A stretch of DNA of 64,000 nucleotides from NCBI RefSeq assembly GCF_035917675.1, contig NZ_CP109104.1, positions 8,990,001-9,054,000 on the forward strand, written 5' to 3'. A program made the position numbers and the translations under genes. The DNA is from Streptomyces sp. NBC_01775 (GTDB lineage: Bacteria; Actinomycetota; Actinomycetes; Streptomycetales; Streptomycetaceae). Below, piece by piece: positions 1 to 8,232 of the stretch; within the stretch, counting starts at the first letter, position 1; each line of letters starts with the position of its first letter. A model generated the notes under the pieces. That model made no database searches. It worked only from the letters and a program-made list of their open reading frames with translations, and was not told the DNA's origin.

Positions 1-853
1 CGATCTCGGTACGCAGGGCGTTGAGTTGCTGGTAATGGTCGACGGCGGACGAACGCCGCGCCGCGACCAGCTCCAGCACGAGGGCGTGCAGGATCGTCAG
101 CGGTGCGATGAGTTCGTTCGCCGCCCCGTCGGTCGAGTCGGGCAACGGCAGCAAGACGTCCGCCCGGGTTCCCCTTCCTTCGTCGGTGGCCTCGGTCAGC
201 AGAACGCTGCTCGCGCCGACACGATGGGCGTGATCGAGAAGGGTGCCGATCTCGCGGAACACCCGCAGCGGGGCGACGGCTACCACCGCGTGGGCGGGTC
301 GCAGCCGCAGGAGGTCGTCGGCGAGGCCGAACCCGGTCGCCGTCCAGGCATCGGCCGCCTTGCCCGCGCGTCTGAGGCTCAGCGCGAAGTGCCCGGCGAC
401 GGAGGCGCCGGGGCCGATGCCGTACACCCAGACGTGCTCGGCCTCGTTGATCGCCGCCACCGCGCGGGACCACTCGGCGCTCTCGATGAGGGCGGGCACC
501 TCGCCGAGCAGTGCGAGCCCCGCGTCGATCACAGGGTGCAGCACGCCGTGCTCCACCGGGGACAGCCGCTGCACCCGGTCGTCGAGGACCTGCGCGGGAT
601 TGCGGCGGCGGGCCAGGTGCTCGACCAGGCTGCGCTTGAGGTCGTTGAGCCCGTCGAAGCCGAGCTTGCGGGCGGTGCGGATCACTGTGGCGTCGCTGGT
701 CCCGGTGACCTCGCCGAGCTTCGCGGCCGAGGAGATCGCCGTTTCCTCGGGGTGTCGTTGCAGGTAATCGGCCACCGCCCGTTCGCCGTTGGAGAGCGTC
801 GCGGAGCGGTTGCGGATGCGGTGCCCCAGGGTCTCGCCGGATGAAGTGTTCAC
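1..853 (-). CDS. RpiR/MurR-family transcriptional regulator (3' end beyond window)
   Basis: The reverse strand encodes about 284 residues and runs off the left edge. Residues 1-80 form an RpiR-type helix-turn-helix (a stretch around SAAKLGEVTGTSDATVIRTA). A SIS sugar-binding domain follows, with VWVYGIGPGASVAGHFAL as its first loop. The family senses phosphosugars or small metabolites and controls adjacent catabolic genes. I chose the GTG at 853 because the ATG at 861 meets a stop after three codons; a GGAGGG lies 12 bases upstream of the GTG. The gene is divergent from the oxidase-hyuA-hyuB-MFS operon, and an inverted repeat sits between them, so it is the likely regulator of that operon. 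The ligand is unknown. Confidence 0.85.
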   Translation of the reverse strand, partial: MNTSSGETLGHRIRNRSATLSNGERAVADYLQRHPEETAISSAAKLGEVTGTSDATVIRTARKLGFDGLNDLKRSLVEHLARRRNPAQVLDDRVQRLSPVEHGVLHPVIDAGLALLGEVPALIESAEWSRAVAAINEAEHVWVYGIGPGASVAGHFALSLRRAGKAADAWTATGFGLADDLLRLRPAHAVVAVAPLRVFREIGTLLDHAHRVGASSVLLTEATDEGRGTRADVLLPLPDSTDGAANELIAPLTILHALVLELVAARRSSAVDHYQQLNALRTEI

Positions 854-870
854 GGCGCCATTGTCCCTCC

Positions 871-896
871 ATGGATGAAGTATTTGCTTCATCCAT
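871..896. promoter_or_regulatory. Perfect inverted repeat, probable RpiR operator
   Basis: ATGGATGAAG, a 6-base spacer, then CTTCATCCAT form perfect 10-base arms. The repeat lies in the short divergent region between the RpiR gene (start 853) and the oxidase gene (start 961). A degenerate GTGAAGTGAA follows at about 905. The position and symmetry fit an operator for the adjacent regulator; this is inference from layout. Confidence 0.7.
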
Positions 897-960
897 TGTC
901 CATCAGTGAAGTGAATGCTACGTTCCTCGCGAAACGGCTCCCACCACCGCGGAGACAGTG

Positions 961-2103
961 ATGAAGCCACGCCAGCAGCCGAGCGTCGCCGTCATCGGCG
1001 TGGGCACGATGGGCAGCCAGGTCCTGCACAGGCTCGCGGCCGGCGGCGTGCCCGCGACCGGGTTCGAGCAGTTCGACGTCGGCCACGAGCGGGGCGGCGC
1101 GGGCGGGGAGACCCGCATCTTCCGTGTCGCCTACAAGGAGGGCAGCAGTTATGTGCCCTTGCTGCGCGAGGCCCGGCGCGCGTGGGACCGGCTCGGCGCA
1201 CAGGCCGGCGTCCGGCTGCTCGATCCGTGCGGGGCGCTGACCATCGGGTCGGCGCGGGATCCCGACGTACGCACCGTCGTCGGTGTGTCCGAGGAATGGG
1301 GACTCGACGTCGAGCGGCTCGACCACCGTCAGGCGGCGCAGCGGTTTCCGCAACACCGGCTCTTCGACGACGACGTGGTACTGCTCGACCGGCAGGGCGG
1401 GCTGCTGCACCCGCGGCGCGCGGTGGCCGAAACCGCCCTGCTCGCCCGGAAAGCCGGTGCGTCGATCCATACCGGCCATACCGTCGTCGATGTCGTCGAC
1501 ACCGACACCGGTGTGGCCGTCCACCACCGGCAGGGCGACGAGGTCAAGGTCGAGAAGTTCGACCAGGCGGTCGTGTGCACCGGCCCTTGGATCACGCGCA
1601 GCGTGCCGATGCTGGCGGGCGAGGTGGACATCCGCCGCGCCGTGCTGTGCTGGTTCGATGCCGGACCCGGTTGGGCTCCCGAGCACTTCCCCGTGGGGAT
1701 CCGCCGCAGCGGCGGGGAGAACATCTTCTCCTTCTTCCCGGACGTCGGCGGTGGCGTGAAGATCAACCTGCACGTACCGAAGTCCGGCGTGGACGATCCG
1801 GACCGGCTCGACCCGGTCGTGGAGCCGGAGTACGTCCCGCGGGTGTCGGCCGCGGTCTCACGGTGCCTGGACGGCCTGCCGGCGCGGCCCACCGCCGTCC
1901 GTACCTTCATGGAGGGCTACACCGCGGACAACCACGGCATCATCGGCCGCGACCCGCAGCGGCCCAACGTCCTGGTCATGGGCGGGTTCTCCGGTCACGG
2001 CTTCAAGCTGGCGCCGGTGTTCGCCAGGGCCGCCGTGGACCTGCTGCTCACCGGCCGTACCGATGTCCCCATCGATCACCTGTCACTGTCGCGGCTGGCC
2101 TGA
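961..2103 (+). CDS. FAD-dependent amine/amino-acid oxidase (DAO, sarcosine or N-methyltryptophan oxidase-like)
   Basis: This 380-residue protein is the usual length for monomeric sarcosine oxidase or N-methyl-L-tryptophan oxidase. Residues 8-30 carry the FAD Rossmann motif (VAVIGVGTMGSQVLHRLA), followed by the GGETRIFR segment typical of this subfamily. Near the C-terminus MGGFSGHGFK matches the conserved GFSGHGFK loop. In relatives a cysteine just upstream binds FAD covalently; here the aligned position reads RTFMEGYTADN with no cysteine, so flavin may be non-covalent. A GGAGA five bases before the ATG at 961 favours that start over the GTG at 958. It is the first gene of an operon with hyuA, hyuB and an MFS importer. 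The likely reaction is oxidative demethylation or deamination of a small amine; the substrate is not shown. Confidence 0.85.
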   Translation: MKPRQQPSVAVIGVGTMGSQVLHRLAAGGVPATGFEQFDVGHERGGAGGETRIFRVAYKEGSSYVPLLREARRAWDRLGAQAGVRLLDPCGALTIGSARDPDVRTVVGVSEEWGLDVERLDHRQAAQRFPQHRLFDDDVVLLDRQGGLLHPRRAVAETALLARKAGASIHTGHTVVDVVDTDTGVAVHHRQGDEVKVEKFDQAVVCTGPWITRSVPMLAGEVDIRRAVLCWFDAGPGWAPEHFPVGIRRSGGENIFSFFPDVGGGVKINLHVPKSGVDDPDRLDPVVEPEYVPRVSAAVSRCLDGLPARPTAVRTFMEGYTADNHGIIGRDPQRPNVLVMGGFSGHGFKLAPVFARAAVDLLLTGRTDVPIDHLSLSRLA

Positions 2104-2125
2104 TCTCCATCCCGAAGGGATTTCC

Positions 2126-4189
2126 ATGCTCCGCATCGGAATCGACGTCGGCGGCACGTTCACCGACGTCACCGCCCTGGACGCGGCCACCGGCCGGTTC
2201 CACATCCACAAGCTGCCCTCGACCACCGACGACCAGTCCGTGGCGGTCGCCGAAGGCGTCCGTGCGGTACTGCGACAGGCCGGCGCGGACCCCGGGGAGG
2301 TCGGATATCTCGGGCACGGCACCACCGTTGCGACCAACACCGTGCTGGAGTCCAACGGCGCACTCACCGCTTTGGTGACCACCGCGGGACTGCGGGACAT
2401 CCTGGAGATCGGCCGCCAGCAACGCCCCGACCTCTACGACATGGACGCCGACAAGGCACCTTCGCTGGTCCCGAGGTCGCTGGTGCACGCGGTCATCGAG
2501 CGGATGTCCGCGGAGGGCAAGGTACTCACCCCGCTGGACGAGGACGACACCGCCGCCGCGGTGGCTCGGGTCCGCGAGGCGGAGCCCGAGGCGGTCGCGG
2601 TCTGCTTCCTGCACAGCTACCGCAACGGCGACCACGAACTGGAGGTCGCCGACCGGTTGCGGGCCGCCCTGCCGGAGGCATACGTGTGTGCCTCCGCCGA
2701 GGTGGCGCCGGTGTTCCGGGAGTTCGAGCGGTTCTCGACCACCGTGGTCAACGCCTACGTCGGCCCGAAGATCAACCGCTACATGTCACGGCTGGCCGAG
2801 CGGATCCGGGCGACCGGAATACCGGTCGAGCCCAGGGTGATCGGCTCCAGCGGCGGCATGATGTCGCTGGACTCGGTGAGCCGGCACCCGGTGACCACGT
2901 TGTTGTCCGGGCCTTCGGCGGGCGTCGTCGCGGCTTCGCATGTGGCCGGGCAGGCCGGTTTCGGCAACCTGATCACCTTCGACATGGGCGGCACCAGTAC
3001 CGATGTCTGCCTCGTGCGCGACGGGCGGGCACTGGTGTCGTCGCAGCGCCGGATCAGCCACCGCCCGGTCCGCACCCCCTCGCTGGACATCCACACCGTC
3101 GGTGCCGGCGGCGGCAGCATCGCCCGGGTGGACCCCGGCGGGGCGCTGGAGGTCGGCCCGGGCAGCGCCGGTTCGCAGCCCGGCCCGGCAGCCTACGGGC
3201 GAGGCGGCGTCGAACCGACCGTCACCGACGCGAACGTCCTTCGTGGACGGTTGAACCCGGAGTACATCCTGGGCGGCGCGCTCGCGGTGGACTACGCGGC
3301 AGCCGAGCGTGCCGTCGACAGCGTCGCGCAGGCCATGGGGGCCCAACGGCCGGTGGCCGCACGCGGCATCGGGCGGATCGCGGCCGTCAACATGGCCGGA
3401 GCGGTGCGCAAGGTGTCGGTGGAGGCAGGCGAGGACCCGCGCGGTTATGTCCTGGTCGCCTTCGGCGGGGCCGGCCCGCTGCACGCGGTCGAGGTCGCCC
3501 GCGAGGTAGGCATGAGCACCGTGCTGGTGCCGCCGAATCCGGGCACGCTGTGCGCGCTGGGACTGCTCGTCACCGACATCCGCACCGAGTTCGCCAAGGC
3601 CGTGCTGGAGGAGGCCGACGAGCGCAACCCCGACAAGCTCAACGAGGTGCTGCACGAGGTGCACGAATCGGCTCGTGGCTGGCTGGCGTCCGAAGCGCCG
3701 CCCGGTGCGGCTACGGAGATCACCGGAGAGGCCAGGATGCGCTACGCCCGGCAGAACTTCGAGCTGTCGGTTCCCTTGCCGCAGCGAGTGATCGGCGCGG
3801 CGCGGTTCGACTCCGAGGCGGTGGCCGAGATCGTGGCGGCGTTCCACGAGCAGCACGCCAAGAGCTACGGCTTCGCGCACCGCGACGCCCTGGTGCAGAT
3901 CGTGGAAGTGCAGCTGACCGCGGCGGCGGCCGTCGACAAGCCGGAGTTGCCGGCCATCGCCGAAGGCTCCGAGCCAGGGGAAGCGCTGATCGGCCGCCGC
4001 CGGGCCGACTTCGACGAGACCGGCCCGGTCGACACCCCGGTCTACGACCGCGCGGGCCTGCGGGCGGGCACCGTGCTGCCCGGCCCGGCGATCGTCGAAC
4101 AGCTCGACACCACCACGGTCATCACCCCGGACGCCACCGCGCACGTCGACCGCTACGGCAACCTGATCATCGAAGTGGAGCAGCGATGA
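2126..4189 (+). CDS. hyuA: Hydantoinase/oxoprolinase family protein, subunit A
   Basis: A 687-residue protein of the ATP-dependent hydantoinase/5-oxoprolinase A family. The N-terminus LRIGIDVGGTFTDVT is the Hydant_A N-terminal ASKHA-type nucleotide-binding signature. The core has DMGGTSTDV and a glycine-rich GAGGGSIARVDPGG segment; a C-terminal domain follows from about residue 500. The ATG at 2126 has GAAGGGA six bases upstream, and earlier in-frame starts would overlap the oxidase gene. The stop codon overlaps the start of hyuB (ATGA), implying translational coupling. Known relatives open the ring of hydantoin, N-methylhydantoin or 5-oxoproline using ATP. With an amine oxidase next door, N-methylhydantoin-type chemistry giving an N-methyl amino acid is attractive but unproven. 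Confidence 0.9.
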   Translation: MLRIGIDVGGTFTDVTALDAATGRFHIHKLPSTTDDQSVAVAEGVRAVLRQAGADPGEVGYLGHGTTVATNTVLESNGALTALVTTAGLRDILEIGRQQRPDLYDMDADKAPSLVPRSLVHAVIERMSAEGKVLTPLDEDDTAAAVARVREAEPEAVAVCFLHSYRNGDHELEVADRLRAALPEAYVCASAEVAPVFREFERFSTTVVNAYVGPKINRYMSRLAERIRATGIPVEPRVIGSSGGMMSLDSVSRHPVTTLLSGPSAGVVAASHVAGQAGFGNLITFDMGGTSTDVCLVRDGRALVSSQRRISHRPVRTPSLDIHTVGAGGGSIARVDPGGALEVGPGSAGSQPGPAAYGRGGVEPTVTDANVLRGRLNPEYILGGALAVDYAAAERAVDSVAQAMGAQRPVAARGIGRIAAVNMAGAVRKVSVEAGEDPRGYVLVAFGGAGPLHAVEVAREVGMSTVLVPPNPGTLCALGLLVTDIRTEFAKAVLEEADERNPDKLNEVLHEVHESARGWLASEAPPGAATEITGEARMRYARQNFELSVPLPQRVIGAARFDSEAVAEIVAAFHEQHAKSYGFAHRDALVQIVEVQLTAAAAVDKPELPAIAEGSEPGEALIGRRRADFDETGPVDTPVYDRAGLRAGTVLPGPAIVEQLDTTTVITPDATAHVDRYGNLIIEVEQR

Positions 4190-5850
4190 CGACTCTCGAC
4201 CCCATCACAGTGCAGGTGATCGGCGCGTCCTTGGTGACCGTCGCCGAGGAGATGGGCGCGGTGCTGCGCCGGGCGAGCTACTCGACGAACATCAAGGAAC
4301 GCTCGGACTGTTCGACCGCGCTGTTCGATGAGCACGGCAAGTTGGTCGCGCAGGCCGAGAACATGCCGATCCACATGGGATCGATGACCGGCCTGATCGA
4401 CTCGCTGGTGGCCTCCGAGCTGACGGTGCGGCCGGGGGACGTGTTCATCACCAACGATCCCTACCACGGCGGCGGCACCCATCTGCCGGACATCACCATG
4501 GTCAAGCCGGTGTTCGCCGACGGTGAGTTGCTCGGCTACAGCGCGAACATCGCACACCACTCCGACATCGGCGGGCGGGCCCCTGGCAGCAACGCCGGTG
4601 ACTCGAACTCGCTGTTCCAGGAGGGGCTGCGCATTCCGCTGGTCAAGTTCGCCACGGCCGACGGCGTCGAGCAGGCGCCGTTGGCATTCGTCGAGCTGAA
4701 CTCGCGGCTGCCGCAGGAGCGGCGCGGCGACATGCTCGCCCAGCTGGCCTCGGTGGAGATCGGCGAACGGCAGCTGCGCGAAGTGTACCGGCGCCATGGC
4801 GGGGAGACGGTCCGCGCGGCCACCGAATACCTGCTCGACCACTCCCGCAAGCGGCTGGCGGCGGCGTTGCGCGACGTCCCGGACGGTACGTACCGATTCC
4901 ACGACCTGATGGACCCCAGCGACGGCCCGGCCACCGAGATCGCGGTAGCTGTCACCGTTGACGGAGAACGCGTTTCGCTGGACTTCGCCGGTACCGGTCC
5001 GCAGTCGCCGGTGGGTATCAACGTGGTGCGCCCGGCGCTGGAAGCAACCGTCTACTACGCGCTGAAGGCCGTGCTGGATCCGGGAATTCCGCCCAACGGC
5101 GGGTTTTTCGACGCGGTGGAGATCGACGCGCCGTACGGCAGCATCGTCAACCCGGTCGAGCCCGCGCCGGTGACCGCCCGCACCGACACCTGCCAGCGAG
5201 TGGCCGACGTCGTGCTGGGCGCGCTGGCTGCCGCGGTGCCGGAGCGGGTTCCGGCCGCGAGCCACAGCACTGTCACCTATGTGACGTTCTCCGGAGAGTG
5301 CGACGGCGACTTCTTCGTCTACCCGGAGGTGGTCGCCGGGGGTGGCGGCGCCCGGACCACGAAGGACGGTCTGGACGCCGTCCAGGTGCACATCACCAAC
5401 TCCTCGAACCTGCCGATCGAGGCGTTGGAACAGGAATACCCGCTACTGGTCGACACCTACGAACTGATCCCCGACTCCGGCGGCGCGGGCACCCACCGCG
5501 GCGGTCTCGGCGTGCGCCGGGATGTGCGGATCCTCGGTGACAGCGCGGAATTCTCCGCGCATGCCGACCGGCAGGCGACCCGGCCATGGGGCCTGCGCGG
5601 CGGCCACGACGGGAGCCTCGGACGCTTCGTCGTCAACCCTGGCCGGGACGACGAACGCCGGCTGCCGGGCGGGCGGGTATCCGGCGTACAGCTGCGCCGG
5701 GACGACGTACTCCGGGTGGAAAGCCCCGGCAGCGGAGGCCTCGGCGACCCGGCCTCACGTAGTCCCGAACGGGTGCGCGAGGACCTGCGCAACGGGCGCA
5801 TCACCGGGCAAGCCGCCCGCGACCTGTACGGATTCCGGTCGGCCGACTGA
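4186..5850 (+). CDS. hyuB: Hydantoinase/oxoprolinase family protein, subunit B
   Basis: A 554-residue protein of the Hydantoinase_B family. The start overlaps the hyuA stop. Early residues VLRRASYSTNIKERSDCS and the stretch NDPYHGGGTHLPDI followed by HHSDIGGRAPGS are hallmarks of the family. The length matches stand-alone B subunits. It is the partner of the upstream A subunit in a heteromeric, ATP-dependent ring-opening enzyme. No carbamoylase or carbamoylsarcosine amidase gene is visible in the operon, so the second hydrolytic step, if there is one, must come from elsewhere. Confidence 0.9.
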   Translation: MTTLDPITVQVIGASLVTVAEEMGAVLRRASYSTNIKERSDCSTALFDEHGKLVAQAENMPIHMGSMTGLIDSLVASELTVRPGDVFITNDPYHGGGTHLPDITMVKPVFADGELLGYSANIAHHSDIGGRAPGSNAGDSNSLFQEGLRIPLVKFATADGVEQAPLAFVELNSRLPQERRGDMLAQLASVEIGERQLREVYRRHGGETVRAATEYLLDHSRKRLAAALRDVPDGTYRFHDLMDPSDGPATEIAVAVTVDGERVSLDFAGTGPQSPVGINVVRPALEATVYYALKAVLDPGIPPNGGFFDAVEIDAPYGSIVNPVEPAPVTARTDTCQRVADVVLGALAAAVPERVPAASHSTVTYVTFSGECDGDFFVYPEVVAGGGGARTTKDGLDAVQVHITNSSNLPIEALEQEYPLLVDTYELIPDSGGAGTHRGGLGVRRDVRILGDSAEFSAHADRQATRPWGLRGGHDGSLGRFVVNPGRDDERRLPGGRVSGVQLRRDDVLRVESPGSGGLGDPASRSPERVREDLRNGRITGQAARDLYGFRSAD

Positions 5851-5904
5851 GCGACCCCCCCATGGCGCTGACCGAACCTGGCATTGACCGATCGGAGTGC
5901 AGGC

Positions 5905-7146
5905 ATGACCACCACATCGGCTGCTTCCTCTGCCCCCAGCATCGACAGATCTCTCGTCCGACGGGTGACCTGGGCGACCTGGAGCGGCTGGGGCCTGGAC
6001 GGTTTCACCAACCAGATGTTCCCGCTCGCCCTCGGCGGGATCATCGCCACATTCGGCCTCACCACGGCGCAGGGCGGGTTGGCCACCTCCTGCGCGCTCA
6101 TCAGCTCCGCGGTGGGCGGTGTGGTCGGCGGCAGGCTGGCGGACCGCTTCGGAAGGGTCCAGGTCCTGGTGCTGGTGATCGGCGCATACGCCCTGTTCAC
6201 CGGCCTGACCGCCACCTCGCAGAACTTCGAGCAGCTGCTGTTGTGGCGCACCCTCGAAGGGTTCTTCTTCGGCGCCGAATGGCCGGTGGGTGCCGCGCTC
6301 ATGGCGGAGTACGCGGCTCCGGAGCGTCGGGGGAGGGTACTGGCATGGATCCAGTCCGCCTGGTCCGTGGGCTGGGCCGGCGCGAACCTCGCCTACCTGC
6401 TCAGTCACGCCTGGTTGCCGGAGACGCTCGCGTGGCGGGTGATGTTCGTGACCGGCGTCCTGCCCGCGCTGGTGGCTTTGCTGATCCGGCGGAAGCTGCG
6501 CGACGTGCCGACGACCCAGGTGCGGCGGAAGCCGCGCGAAAAGGGGGCGTTCGCCCAGCTTTTCGCCCCAGGACTGCGCAAGCACACCGTGTTGGGCACG
6601 CTGTTCGGTGCGACCGGTCTGGGAAGCACCTACGCGATGCAGACCTGGATTCCGCTGTACCTGAAGGAAGAACGCGGGCTCAGCGTCAGCGGCACCGCGA
6701 TGTACATCTGGTTCATGATCGCCGGGAACTGGCTCGGCTATGTGCTCGGCGGCCACCTGCACGACCGCATCGGACGACGCTGGGCGTTCACGGTTTTCTA
6801 CCTGGGAACCGCGGTGTTCGGATTCCTGTTCATGGCAGTTCCGCTCGATGCCCTCTGGTACAACCTGCTGCTCGCGTTCGTGGTCGGCTTCTTCATCTCG
6901 GCCCAGGCATCAGGCAAGGGCGCCCTGTTCACCGAGCTGTTCCCGGCGCGTGTCCGCGGCACCGGTGCAGGCGTCACCTACAACGTCGGGCGCGGTGTCG
7001 CCGCGTTCAGCCCGGCGTTCATCGGCTGGGCGGCGGCGGGCAGCGGGCTGGGCAGGGCGATCGTCACCGTGGTGACGATCTGTACCGCCCTGACCCTCCT
7101 GTTCATCTGGCTGCTGCCGGAAACCAAGGGCCGAATCCTGGATTAG
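5905..7146 (+). CDS. MFS transporter of the operon (12 TM, aromatic-acid/sialate-type)
   Basis: A 413-residue major facilitator with about 12 hydrophobic segments. GGRLADRFGRVQVL matches the loop 2-3 motif, and EWPVGAALMAEYAAPERRGR resembles the fourth-helix region of acid:H+ symporters. The ATG at 5905 is preceded by GGAG at 5894-5897 with good spacing; an upstream in-frame ATG at 5884 has no ribosome site. The gene lies 54 bases after hyuB in the same direction, so it probably imports the substrate of the oxidase/HyuAB pathway. Confidence 0.85.
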   Translation: MTTTSAASSAPSIDRSLVRRVTWATWSGWGLDGFTNQMFPLALGGIIATFGLTTAQGGLATSCALISSAVGGVVGGRLADRFGRVQVLVLVIGAYALFTGLTATSQNFEQLLLWRTLEGFFFGAEWPVGAALMAEYAAPERRGRVLAWIQSAWSVGWAGANLAYLLSHAWLPETLAWRVMFVTGVLPALVALLIRRKLRDVPTTQVRRKPREKGAFAQLFAPGLRKHTVLGTLFGATGLGSTYAMQTWIPLYLKEERGLSVSGTAMYIWFMIAGNWLGYVLGGHLHDRIGRRWAFTVFYLGTAVFGFLFMAVPLDALWYNLLLAFVVGFFISAQASGKGALFTELFPARVRGTGAGVTYNVGRGVAAFSPAFIGWAAAGSGLGRAIVTVVTICTALTLLFIWLLPETKGRILD

Positions 7147-7171
7147 AAGATCACCGAAGACCTTGCCGCGG

Positions 7172-7214
7172 GAGGGGTGTCCCCCGGGGATGCTGGATGC
7201 CGGGGGCACCCCTC
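7172..7214. terminator. Hairpin between convergent genes, likely bidirectional terminator
   Basis: AGGGGTGTCCCCCGG and CCGGGGGCACCCCT pair across an 11-base loop with one bulge. It lies 26 bases after the MFS stop and 45 bases beyond the stop of the convergent secreted-protein gene. There is no U-tract, which is common in Streptomyces. Confidence 0.6.
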
Positions 7215-7258
7215 GCCGCTGTGCGGGCGAGTTTCCAGGAATTGTCGGCCCGCACAGG

Positions 7259-7978
7259 TCACGACGGCGGCCGGCACCGGCGGGGAAGCGTGACCCTTCC
7301 GGGCCTGTGCTCGAACGTGTCCATCACCAGCCACTCGTCCAGCTCAGGGTCGTAGAGATTCTGGATGCCGAATTGCAGCACCTGCCAGAACGTACCGCGA
7401 TTGCGCTGATCGACGTAGATGTCGCCGAGGGCAAGCGGAAACCGCAGAAATTTTCCCGGCGGCAGCTTCGGAAGGACGACACCGACCCTCCAGTGATGCA
7501 CCTGCCGCCGGGGGTTCCGCTCCAGGGTCTCCCGCCCGACGAACCGCGCGGTCTTGAATGCCCGGTTCAGTTGGCGCAGATTGAAGCCTGGGATCTTCGA
7601 GCATGGATGCTCGTTCAGGCCGGGCCACTTATAGGTCAGCGTGTAGAGCGTGTTGTGGTAGATCAGGTTCGTGAACCAGATCGGGTACTGCGGGCCTCCC
7701 GCGACCATTTGGCTGTCGCCGTTTCTCCCCTGCCAGGTGAACGGGACCGTGATACCCAGATCCCGGACGACCCACTTGCCCTTCCCGTGGAAATCTCGCG
7801 GGAGGCGAGGTGGCCGTGGTGTCGGCGGGCCGAGCCGCTCCGCAGCCGCGGCCTCGAACGACGGTGTGGTCCCAGTCCGCTTTCCGGCGCCCTCCGGTGG
7901 CAGCACCGCCGGGACGACAGCGATTACTCCGACGAGAGCGGTCAACGCGGCTGCCCGACGTGTGCGTGTCCGACCCAT
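7259..7978 (-). CDS. Secreted protein of unknown function
   Basis: I do not recognise this 239-residue protein. The ATG at 7978 is preceded by GAGGGAG at good spacing, better than the upstream in-frame ATG at 7999. The N-terminus MGRTRTRRAAALTALVGVIAVVPAVL is a signal peptide or anchor. The mature part is rich in Trp, Tyr and Arg (WVVRDLGITVPFTWQGRNGD, WPGLNEHPCSKIPGFNLRQL) and has two Cys that could pair. It stands alone between two convergent or tandem transport genes and shares no operon. Confidence 0.7.
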   Translation of the reverse strand: MGRTRTRRAAALTALVGVIAVVPAVLPPEGAGKRTGTTPSFEAAAAERLGPPTPRPPRLPRDFHGKGKWVVRDLGITVPFTWQGRNGDSQMVAGGPQYPIWFTNLIYHNTLYTLTYKWPGLNEHPCSKIPGFNLRQLNRAFKTARFVGRETLERNPRRQVHHWRVGVVLPKLPPGKFLRFPLALGDIYVDQRNRGTFWQVLQFGIQNLYDPELDEWLVMDTFEHRPGRVTLPRRCRPPS

Positions 7979-8232
7979 GATCTCCCTCGGCTGCCGCATC
8001 GCGCCGTCATGGCGCAGGGTTCAAACGCAATGAATACTTGCACACCGTACCCAGAGTGACGCGGATTGTGGCTTCGGCAAGCTTCCGCCGCCGAAAGAAA
8101 TAGGGTTTACACACGGTCGGCGTATGCGGTGGTAAATACCCGGGCCCGCTATGAAGGGATCGGCGTTTCCCGCAGCTCCGGAATTCCGGGGCGTCGGTGC
8201 CCCCAGCCGTGGGGCGCCGCCGTTGCGCCCCG

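Noticed and set aside
26..844. Long open frame on the forward strand at the left edge
   Set aside because: It lies opposite the RpiR gene; its translation is Arg/Gly/His-rich with no family resemblance, while the reverse strand gives a clear HTH-SIS protein.
2126..5850. HyuA/HyuB as 5-oxoprolinase
   Set aside because: 5-oxoprolinase is possible, but the adjacent amine oxidase, importer and RpiR control fit a dedicated catabolic operon better; left as hydantoinase/oxoprolinase family without a substrate.
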